A DNA stretch of 64,000 nt from an uncultured Clostridia bacterium (lineage in GTDB: Bacteria > Bacillota > Clostridia > Christensenellales > Borkfalkiaceae), in contig CANQQY010000003.1 of assembly GCA_947626105.1 (NCBI GenBank), positions 1 through 64,000 of the forward strand, given 5' to 3'. A program made the position numbers and the translations under genes. Positions 1 to 4,799 of this stretch are shown in pieces. The notes beneath the pieces are model-generated. The model had not been told where the DNA came from and made no database searches. It was given only the letters and a program-made list of their open reading frames with translations. Positions within the stretch are counted from its first letter, which is position 1; each line of letters begins with the position of its first letter.

Positions 1-122
1 TTCTTTTGATCTTCGGTCAGAAGGAGCGCCTCTTCGAGCTCGTCGGCTTCTGCGCTTCGAAGCGCGAGCGCGAAGTTTGGATCCGAAACATCACATTTTA
101 CCAAGCTCTCAATGTTCGTCAT
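1..122 (-). CDS. N-terminal part of an unknown protein, cut by the window edge
   Basis: The reading frame starts with ATG at 122 and stays open for 40 codons to the window edge. It is preceded by a purine-rich ribosome site (GGAGAG) about 5 bases upstream. The visible residues begin MTNIESLVKCDVSDPNF and then become acidic and leucine-rich. No family can be recognised from this fragment. It lies 34 bases downstream of the next minus-strand gene, so the two are probably one transcript within the integrated element. Confidence 0.55.
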   Translation of the reverse strand, partial: MTNIESLVKCDVSDPNFALALRSAEADELEEALLLTEDQK

Positions 123-156
123 TTTCTCTCCTTGTCCATGCGACCGTCCGTAATAA

Positions 157-456
157 TCAATCTATAAGACAAAAACCCATGAGCTCGAAAATTTTATATA
201 CTTTTTCGATATCGGCATCGTATCTGCACAGAGTGTTCATTAGATCCATTATGATGATGTCATCTTCTGTCTCTAAGCACGTTATAAACCACAGACATTC
301 CGTTCCGAATTTCTCATTTGCTTGCTTTTTCGCCTTCCGATTTTCTTTTTGAAGCCGTTGAACGATCTTCATTTTTTCGAATTTGTTAAATTCACTATGG
401 TAAGTTTTTATCGCAGTATAGAAACGTTGAATGTTCGCTTTTCTAATATCTTTCAT
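157..456 (-). CDS. small hypothetical protein of the integrated element
   Basis: This 99-residue protein is rich in Lys, Glu and Asn in its first half (KDIRKANIQRF, then a charged helix at about 25-50). A more hydrophobic part follows, with CLWFITCLE and a cluster of acidic residues. It has no signal peptide or transmembrane segment, and I recognise no family. Base use is AT-rich compared with the chromosome beyond 4 kb, as in its neighbours, which fits acquisition with the element. It is divergent from the membrane protein gene at 514. No strong ribosome site is visible, so the start is uncertain. Confidence 0.5.
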   Translation of the reverse strand: MKDIRKANIQRFYTAIKTYHSEFNKFEKMKIVQRLQKENRKAKKQANEKFGTECLWFITCLETEDDIIIMDLMNTLCRYDADIEKVYKIFELMGFCLID

Positions 457-465
457 GTTTTGTAA

Positions 466-494
466 TTGCTTTTAGGAAAAAGATTTGATATAAT
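466..494 (+). promoter_or_regulatory. sigma-A type promoter for the membrane protein gene at 514
   Basis: A -35 element TTGCTT (466-471) and a perfect -10 TATAAT (489-494) are separated by 17 bases. Transcription would begin near 501, giving a leader of about 13 bases. This argues against a longer TTG start at 466, because that codon lies in the -35 box. Confidence 0.65.
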
Positions 495-513
495 CACTTT
501 TGGGGTATTACTT

Positions 514-1089
514 ATGAGTACATCTGAGATTATTGCTTTGGTCGCTTCAATTTGCGCGGCGATATCCGCTCTTGCAGCCGTTATCGGTACGGCATTGCAT
601 TATAGGCAATCGAAACCGGAAATTTGGATTGGTATCAAACAACGCCCCGGCGATTGCTGTTATATTTACAATTCCATTTCTCCAACGCAAACGGAGCGCT
701 TCGCAATTTTGACCGTAAGTTTTGCGAATTTCTCTTCAGCCAGCGGCGTTGTTGCCGCAGGCTACATCAAGTATCACGGTCAGCGATACGATGTAGAAAA
801 TCCGGGATCTCTTTATGAGCCACAGACGGTTCATTATCGTCCCGGGCGAAAGAGCGGATTTCCTCAGGATGCCAATAAACTTCGTTTACACGTGCCCGTT
901 TGCATTCCGCCTTATTCCGCTGTGTGGGGATTCTTTTACTTTCCGAGATTCCCGACGCTCTCATCGGACGGTGAAGATCTTGAGGTTTACTTTGAAATAA
1001 TCGGTAGAAAAATCATCAAGAAAAAATTTACCGTACACTTTGAAGATGCATCTAACAACTATTTGTTGATTGAAAAATATCCCTCATGA
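514..1089 (+). CDS. membrane-anchored hypothetical protein
   Basis: The protein has 191 residues from the ATG at 514. Residues of about 5-27 (IIALVASICAAISALAAVIG) form one transmembrane segment. The remainder is a soluble, beta-rich domain with many aromatic and proline residues (HYRPGRKSGFP, FFYFPRFP) and no catalytic motif that I can identify. It ends with a conserved-looking FTVHFED segment. The TTG at 466 would extend the frame but is inside the promoter. The gene converges on the helicase-loader-like gene, and their stop codons abut. Proteins of this shape are common in mobile elements, but function is unknown. Confidence 0.6.
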   Translation: MSTSEIIALVASICAAISALAAVIGTALHYRQSKPEIWIGIKQRPGDCCYIYNSISPTQTERFAILTVSFANFSSASGVVAAGYIKYHGQRYDVENPGSLYEPQTVHYRPGRKSGFPQDANKLRLHVPVCIPPYSAVWGFFYFPRFPTLSSDGEDLEVYFEIIGRKIIKKKFTVHFEDASNNYLLIEKYPS

Positions 1090-1539
1090 TTTTTTCCAAG
1101 AGATCCATGATTCGGGATCTACGAGGTTTTCGATCGCTCTTCTGTAAGGCAGGAGAGCCTTTTTTATGCCCTTTTTCCAGCATGAGCAGGGCGAACATTC
1201 GCCGTTCTTCAAGAATGTGCCCTTGTCAAAGCAACGTCGGCAATTGTGTAAAGTGTCATCCTCCCACGGGAAGAAGCCGAGTTCTAAAAGACGCATCCGC
1301 TTTTCTTGAAAGGCTGAGTAGGCCGTCACACCGCTTGAATCTTTGAGCGTGTCGGGGAATGATACCGAAATGAGATATTCTACTTGCAGATTCCTATACT
1401 CATCGTCTTTTTCAAGTTCGGCTTTTACCCGCTCGCGCCGTTCCCGCTCTTCACGTTGGATGCGGGTGTAGTAGAAATCGCGCAGCTCCTCTTTTTGGGT
1501 CTTGAACTTTTTGCAGATGTTCCTAATCGTGAAAAGCAC
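1084..1539 (-). CDS. zinc-cluster protein resembling the N-terminal part of DnaC/DnaI-type helicase loaders
   Basis: The 151-residue protein starts with a charged coiled-coil region (REERERRERVKAELEKDD). A Cys-rich knuckle follows (CRRCFDKGTFLKNGECSPCSC) at about residues 99-119. This layout resembles the N-terminal part of Firmicutes helicase loaders, where a helical arm is followed by CxxC-(10-15)-CxC. The AAA+ ATPase part that should follow is missing: the frame ends about 30 residues after the knuckle with no Walker motif. It could be a stand-alone helicase-interacting or DNA-binding accessory of the element. The likely start is GTG at 1539. An in-frame mini-ORF of three codons (ATG at 1560, stop at 1549) lies just upstream. 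It is read from a consensus promoter at 1580-1608. Confidence 0.55.
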   Translation of the reverse strand: MLFTIRNICKKFKTQKEELRDFYYTRIQREERERRERVKAELEKDDEYRNLQVEYLISVSFPDTLKDSSGVTAYSAFQEKRMRLLELGFFPWEDDTLHNCRRCFDKGTFLKNGECSPCSCWKKGIKKALLPYRRAIENLVDPESWISWKKS

Positions 1540-1579
1540 CTTGATTTCTCATTGCTCCATATTTATGGATTTTGGAACT

Positions 1580-1630
1580 ATTATAAATCCACAGATATGG
1601 ATTGTCAAGTATAAAATCCACATTTATGGT
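1580..1630. promoter_or_regulatory. overlapping divergent promoters with a palindromic operator in the spacer
   Basis: On the minus strand, a perfect TTGACA (complement of 1603-1608) and a perfect TATAAT (complement of 1580-1585) are 17 bases apart. The spacer and first base of the -35 box are occupied by the palindrome AATCCA-N6-TGGATT (1586-1603). On the plus strand, TTGTCA (1602-1607) and TATGGT (1625-1630) are also 17 apart. Further half sites (AATCCA or its complement TGGATT) recur at about 1567, 1615, 1653 and 1661. The natural reading is that the XRE repressor encoded at 1659 binds here, controlling itself and the divergent gene, as in a temperate-element switch. Confidence 0.7.
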
Positions 1631-1658
1631 AAAATTTTTTTGAGATAAGGGTGGATTT

Positions 1659-2018
1659 ATGGATTTTTCAAAAAGATTAAGGGAAATTAGGCTTGAACAC
1701 GGATTAAATCAAAAAGAGCTCGCGACTTTGAGTGAACTCTCTCCGCAAAGTATTTCGTCCTTTGAAAACGGTATAAACAGTCCGACAGTTCCGTCGCTAC
1801 TTGCTATATCGAAAGCCCTTGACGTCTCCGTCGACTATCTCCTCGGTAGAACAGACGATCTCGGTGCGCCCGTCTCTCTGCGTCAAGATCTTACCGATGA
1901 AGAGCGGTCTTTTTTGGATCTGTTCCGTCGTCTTTCGCGCGGGGAACGCGTGCAGCTCCTTGCCTTCGCCGCGGGGTTAGTAGGGAAGGGGCGCTCGGAG
2001 ACGGAGTCCAGGGGATAA
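1659..2018 (+). CDS. XRE-family transcriptional repressor, first of a tandem pair
   Basis: The 119-residue protein has an N-terminal HTH_3 (Cro/CI-like) domain. Residues 5-60 read RLREIRLEHGLNQKELATLS and continue with the recognition helix PQSISSFENG. The domain ends in the common DYLLGR boundary. A short C-terminal helical tail follows (DEERSFLDLFRRLSRGERVQLL), probably for dimerisation. There is no peptidase or effector domain. The start ATG follows a weak AAGGGTGG site. The promoter and palindromes at 1580-1630 suggest autoregulation. It lies next to an integrase and is probably the lysogeny-type regulator of the element. Confidence 0.85.
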   Translation: MDFSKRLREIRLEHGLNQKELATLSELSPQSISSFENGINSPTVPSLLAISKALDVSVDYLLGRTDDLGAPVSLRQDLTDEERSFLDLFRRLSRGERVQLLAFAAGLVGKGRSETESRG

Positions 2019-2374
2019 AAATGAAGAATTTAAGAGAAGCTCGGAATGAAGCAGGGTTAACTCAAAAGAAGATATCCGAAATAGTTGGCATAAGTCAGCA
2101 ATCGTATAGTGACTATGAGAACGGGCGGACTTTTCCCGATGAAGTGACGTTGATCAACCTTGCAAATGTCCTTAATGTTCCCATTGATTACCTTTTGGGT
2201 CGGATAGATGACTTCGGCGTTCCCGTCTCTCTGCGTCAAGATTTTACCGATGAAGAGCAGTCCTTTTTGGATCTGTTCCGTCGTCTTTCGCGCGGGGAAC
2301 GCGTGCAGCTCCTTGCCTTCGCCGCGGGGTTAGTGGGGAAGGGGCGCCCGGAGACGGAGACCGGGGGATAAAAT
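1869..2374 (+). repeat. duplicated segment shared by the two XRE genes (units 1869-2021 and 2222-2374)
   Basis: The two tandem XRE genes carry nearly identical 3' halves, offset by exactly 353 bases. Only a handful of substitutions separate about 153 bases that encode the tail from PVSLRQD to the stop codon. The 5' halves encoding the HTH domains are clearly divergent. Confidence 0.85.
2021..2371 (+). CDS. XRE-family transcriptional regulator, second of a tandem pair
   Basis: The 116-residue HTH_3 protein has a different DNA-reading domain from its neighbour (LREARNEAGLTQKKISEIVG, recognition helix QQSYSDYENG). It ends in the same DYLLGR boundary and an almost identical C-terminal tail. It starts two bases after the first XRE stop codon, so the pair is co-transcribed. 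A shared tail with different HTH domains would allow mixed dimers with different operator preferences. Whether this copy acts on the same operator cannot be seen. Confidence 0.85.
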   Translation: MKNLREARNEAGLTQKKISEIVGISQQSYSDYENGRTFPDEVTLINLANVLNVPIDYLLGRIDDFGVPVSLRQDFTDEEQSFLDLFRRLSRGERVQLLAFAAGLVGKGRPETETGG

Positions 2375-2433
2375 CGCTCGTCAAAAGAGAGGGCCCGTGA
2401 TACAATACTCCCCCGCGGGGGAGGCGGGAGAAC

Positions 2434-2685
2434 ATGAACGGAAGCGTTTTACACATTGAGCTGACGCAGGGTGACGTTGAGGCGCTATTGAGCGCTGCCG
2501 ACCGCATTTATTCGTTCATCGGATATGCGCAAGGAGAAGAGGCGCGGTATCAGATGCGCCGCGATCAGATCGTCGTTGCTCTGCCGTTGGGTAAAAAAAA
2601 GCCGTCAAGAAGGGGATCCGTGACGGGGAGGAGGTGGAAAGGGGTTCAGAATCGAAAAAGAATCGGCTTTCCAAATCGGCATTAA
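2434..2685 (+). CDS. small hypothetical protein between repressor and integrase
   Basis: This 83-residue ORF begins at an ATG with GGGAG just upstream. The first half looks like a folded small domain (HIELTQGDVEALLSAADRIYSFIGYAQGEEARY). The second half is very basic (KKKPSRRGSVTGRRWKG). Its location directly before the integrase is where excisionases are often found, but no MerR- or HTH-type excisionase motif is visible. It is more GC-rich than the genes to the left. Confidence 0.5.
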   Translation: MNGSVLHIELTQGDVEALLSAADRIYSFIGYAQGEEARYQMRRDQIVVALPLGKKKPSRRGSVTGRRWKGVQNRKRIGFPNRH

Positions 2686-2711
2686 GTAAATTTCAAAAGG
2701 AGATTTCTAAG

Positions 2712-3752
2712 ATGCCGAAAAATTTGCAGATGATCATTAAAAACGCGACTGCAAGAGATCCCCGATTTCATCACCGGGTCTACGAGAAGCGCGTTTGTAT
2801 CGACGGCGTTACGATTTCCGCGTCTTCGGCGGATATTGATCAATGCCAAGTCCTCTTTATGGAGCGACTGACGGAATATCTTTCCCAGCTCGTGGGGGAG
2901 ACCGAGAGGAAGGGCGCAAAGCGCCCGCTCTCGATGAACATGAGTTTTGCCGAGTTCTCGGAGATGTGGTTTGAGAAGATCCACAAGAACAAAGTCATCC
3001 CCGATACGCTGTATTCGGATCTCGCCGTATTCAGGAAGCACGTCCTTCCCTTTTTCGGCAACCGACGGCTGCGCTCTATCACCACGGCGGACTGTATCGA
3101 GTTCCTTCTTCACATGAAGGGGAAGGGATTGTCAAGGACGGTGGAGCAGTGCGACGGTCTTCTGCGGCAAGTCTTACAGTACGCCGTGGACAGCGAGCTC
3201 ATCCGAAAACATCCTATGGCGACTCTGAAGCGAGTGAAGGGCGAGCGCGAAAACGGTGTTCCTCTCACCAAAGATGAGGAGCGGGAATTTTTGCGATCGC
3301 TCGAAGGTACAAAGTACGAGATGATCTTTGTCGTCCGCCTTTATACGGGTATCAGACCCTGCGAGGTCTCGACCGTTCGGCTCGACGGGGAGTTTATCGT
3401 AGCTCAAAACCGAAAGCAGAAGAATCAAAAGCGTATCGTGTATAAGAAGATCCCGATCACGCCAATGTTACGGCCGTATCTTGCAAAGCTGAAAGAGGCT
3501 CTTTTGCATTGGGACGAGCTGACATCGCGGTCGTCTTCCTTCTACCGAGATGAGTTTGTACGGCATTGCCCCGGCGATCATACGTCTTACGACCTTCGCA
3601 CGACGTTCGCGACGCGCTGCCAAGAATGCGGAGCTTCCGAGCAGGCGGTTCAGGCGTGGATGGGACATTCGCCGGGCACGCTTTTGGGAAAGGTTTATAC
3701 GAAATTGTCGGACGAATACCTTCTGAAAGAAGGTAAAAAGGTTAAATATTAA
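2712..3752 (+). CDS. int: tyrosine recombinase (integrase) of the element
   Basis: This is a phage-type site-specific recombinase. From ATG 2712 it has 346 residues, with a strong AAAAGGAG site nine bases upstream. A GTG at 2634 would add 26 residues but overlaps the previous gene. The N-terminal part carries a SAM-like core-binding domain (SFAEFSEMWFEKIHKNKVIPDTL). The catalytic domain shows the first Arg in TGIRPCE, the beta-hairpin Lys in YKKIPI, the second Arg in YDLRTTFAT, His in MGHSPG and the nucleophilic Tyr in VYTKL. The first box II residue is Tyr rather than the usual His. It lies about 120 bases from the tRNA-Pro fragment that is its likely target site. Confidence 0.92.
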   Translation: MPKNLQMIIKNATARDPRFHHRVYEKRVCIDGVTISASSADIDQCQVLFMERLTEYLSQLVGETERKGAKRPLSMNMSFAEFSEMWFEKIHKNKVIPDTLYSDLAVFRKHVLPFFGNRRLRSITTADCIEFLLHMKGKGLSRTVEQCDGLLRQVLQYAVDSELIRKHPMATLKRVKGERENGVPLTKDEEREFLRSLEGTKYEMIFVVRLYTGIRPCEVSTVRLDGEFIVAQNRKQKNQKRIVYKKIPITPMLRPYLAKLKEALLHWDELTSRSSSFYRDEFVRHCPGDHTSYDLRTTFATRCQECGASEQAVQAWMGHSPGTLLGKVYTKLSDEYLLKEGKKVKY

Positions 3753-3755
3753 AAT

Positions 3756-3775
3756 TTGCCCCCAATATTGCCCCC
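3756..3775 (+). repeat. direct repeats next to the attachment site, possible integrase arm sites
   Basis: The octamer TTGCCCCC occurs at 3756-3763 and again at 3768-3775, one helical turn apart, just after the integrase stop codon. Short direct repeats here are typical arm-binding sites of tyrosine integrases. The assignment is by position only. Confidence 0.4.
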
Positions 3776-3870
3776 GATGGATCCAAGTTTTTCCCCTTTG
3801 AAAAACATCGTTTTTGGCCTCAAAATAGGCTAAAAATGGCCGTTTTTTGGGGAAAATCGCCATTTGGGCG

Positions 3871-3916
3871 CTTCGGGACCAAGAGGTCGCGTGTTCAAAT
3901 CACGTCTCCTCGACCA
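3871..3916 (+). other. attR: attachment site: 3' portion of a tRNA-Pro gene
   Basis: The segment reads as the right part of a tRNA: anticodon loop TTCGGGA (anticodon CGG, proline), the T arm with loop TTCAAAT, a 3' acceptor strand and terminal CCA at 3914-3916. The 5' half is absent, and the bases before 3871 do not pair with the anticodon or acceptor strands. This is the scar left when an element integrates into the 3' end of a tRNA gene. The intact, regenerated tRNA-Pro should lie to the left of the window. Confidence 0.75.
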
Positions 3917-3953
3917 AAACAAGACACGGGCATGCGTCCGTGTCTTGTTTTAT
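3917..3953 (+). terminator. intrinsic terminator after the tRNA-Pro fragment
   Basis: A perfect ten-base stem (CAAGACACGG with CCGTGTCTTG) and a seven-base loop are followed by TTTTA. It is immediately downstream of the CCA end, as expected of the original tRNA terminator. From here to 4228 I see no gene. Confidence 0.8.
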
Positions 3954-4228
3954 GTTATGGCTTGTATTACGCGGCCTCATGGTCAAAAAAGGGGCTCCCG
4001 AAAATATCGCAAAGTTTCTCTTGACAAAAGTCGTGGAATAGTATTGCTATTTAGGCAGACGGGTTTTGCAAGGTACCTGCGGAAACCGTCACCCCGAGTC
4101 TTGCGCAACGCGCCGGCTCGGATTTTTTTATTCTTTGAAGCCTATTTCAACGATTTTTGGGTCTTTTGATAGATTTTGCAGTTTCTTTGTATCGTAAGGA
4201 CGAACAAAAGAAGTGTAAAAAGAGGACA

Positions 4229-4299
4229 AAAAAATAGGGAGCAAGCCCTGCGGTTGAGATCCGCCAACTCTGACAAGCTCCCTACAGTATCTCTACTGC
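4229..4299 (-). ncRNA. small structured RNA gene with its own promoter and terminator
   Basis: On the minus strand, transcription from the promoter at 4306-4334 should start near 4299. The RNA would be about 70 bases. The outer stem AGGGAGC/GCTCCCT (4277-4283 with 4236-4242) is followed by a run of seven T on this strand (4228-4234), which is a terminator shape. Inside, GCGG and CCGC can form a small hairpin. Alternatively, GTTG/CAAC plus GCG/CGC could form an H-type pseudoknot. No ORF of note fits. I do not recognise the family with certainty. It could be a trans-acting RNA or a short attenuated leader with no following gene. Confidence 0.6.
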
Positions 4300-4305
4300 A
4301 CTATT

Positions 4306-4334
4306 ATTATATCTCACTACCGGTGAAAAGTCAA
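4306..4334 (-). promoter_or_regulatory. promoter of the small RNA
   Basis: On the minus strand, TTGACT (complement of 4329-4334) and a perfect TATAAT (complement of 4306-4311) are 17 bases apart. Nothing but the small RNA follows in this direction. Confidence 0.75.
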
Positions 4335-4437
4335 TAGATTTATTTTAGCAATATCCGAAGTTGTCAAATGTTTTTGGAAACGAAAAAACCGGGAAGAGAG
4401 GAGCTGAACGGAATTTTCGAAATTTCCGAAAAAACGC

Positions 4438-4467
4438 TTGACAGAACCTCTTCCGCTATGATAGGAT
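4438..4467 (+). promoter_or_regulatory. promoter of the metNIQ leader
   Basis: A perfect -35 TTGACA (4438-4443) and a -10 TAGGAT (4462-4467) are 18 bases apart. Transcription would start near 4474, about 12 bases before the first leader peptide and about 320 bases before metN. Confidence 0.65.
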
Positions 4468-4485
4468 ATAGGTACAGGTGTAAAA

Positions 4486-4569
4486 ATGATAGCTATTTTT
4501 GTGAAAAACGAAATGATGCGCATGTGCAAAGCCCGGGCAGAAATGTACGGACTTGTTGCCGCGCGCTGA
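4486..4569 (+). CDS. methionine leader peptide 1 of the metNIQ operon
   Basis: This 27-residue ORF starts at ATG 4486 after a modest CAGGTG site and ends at TGA 4569. Methionines are at residues 1, 10, 11, 13 and 20. The cluster ATG-ATG-CGC-ATG-TGC at 4513-4527 lies four bases before the antiterminator arm. Five Met in 27 codons upstream of a methionine transporter fits a ribosome-stalling control peptide. The product itself probably has no function. It is inferred from layout, not homology. Confidence 0.6.
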   Translation: MIAIFVKNEMMRMCKARAEMYGLVAAR

Positions 4570-4625
4570 AAACGGTTCAAGTCGATACATTCCGCCCCGG
4601 GCATTCGTGCTTCGGGGCTTTTTTA
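4531..4625 (+). promoter_or_regulatory. transcription attenuator 1 (antiterminator and terminator)
   Basis: Terminator: GCCCCG (4594-4599) pairs with CGGGGC (4613-4618), extended by GCA/TGC around a TTCG loop, then six T (4619-4624). Alternative hairpin: GCCCGGG (4531-4537) pairs with CCCGGGC (4596-4602), ATGTA (4543-4547) with TACAT (4586-4590), and GACTTG (4550-4555) with CAAGTC (4578-4583). The two structures share 4594-4602 and exclude each other. A ribosome stalled at the Met cluster leaves the antiterminator free. One that reaches the stop codon at 4567 covers its 5' strand, so the terminator forms. That predicts transcription only when charged Met-tRNA is low. Confidence 0.65.
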
Positions 4626-4649
4626 TTTGAAAAATCGGGAGATACAAGG

Positions 4650-4799
4650 ATGTTTTTATTGATTATGAGCGGCATGATGCAAATGTGTTCCTGCGGGCGG
4701 TTCCCTGCGGGAGATTTGCCATGCCGGCAGATCTTTCAACGGTGCGCCCGCGGTTCTTGCCGCGGGTTTTTATTTTATCCTGGAAAGGAGAGGTCATGA
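4650..4799 (+). CDS. methionine leader peptide 2, overlapping the metN start
   Basis: This 49-residue ORF starts at ATG 4650 behind GGGAGA (4637-4642). Methionines are at residues 1, 6, 9, 10 and 12. The cluster ATG-ATG-CAA-ATG-TGT (4674-4688) matches leader 1 in order and spacing. Unlike leader 1, the frame stays open through the second terminator. Its TGA (4797-4799) overlaps the metN ATG (4796-4798), so it may also couple translation to metN. Residues 13-37 contain five cysteines, which may reflect codons forced by the hairpin or a second sensed amino acid. Expression is unproven. Confidence 0.5.
   Translation: MFLLIMSGMMQMCSCGRFPAGDLPCRQIFQRCARGSCRGFLFYPGKERS
4693..4776 (+). promoter_or_regulatory. 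transcription attenuator 2 (antiterminator and terminator)
   Basis: Terminator: CCCGCGG (4747-4753), loop TTCTTG and CCGCGGG (4760-4766) are followed by TTTTTATTTT. Competing pairing: GCGGGCG (4693-4699) with CGCCCGC (4745-4751), enclosing an internal hairpin GATTTGCC/GGCAGATC (4713-4720 with 4726-4733). The antiterminator arm begins seven bases after the last clustered Met codon, much as in attenuator 1. The leader peptide does not stop before the terminator, so the exact ribosome logic is less clear than in attenuator 1. Confidence 0.6.

Noticed and set aside
2634-2711. GTG 2634 as integrase start
   Set aside because: It overlaps the preceding gene and has a cramped ribosome site, while ATG 2712 has AAAAGGAG at good distance. 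It remains possible.
3841-3916. Complete tRNA gene
   Set aside because: The anticodon loop, T arm and CCA end are present, but no 5' acceptor strand, D arm or 5' anticodon strand precedes them.
4685-4795. Longer metN start at GTG 4685
   Set aside because: It would add 37 non-homologous residues spanning the second terminator. MetN homology starts at ATG 4796 with its own ribosome site.
4438-4796. SAM riboswitch or T-box upstream of metN
   Set aside because: I could not find the T-box core AGGGTGGNACCGCG or SAM-I conserved cores. The leader is explained better by Met-rich ORFs with attenuators.
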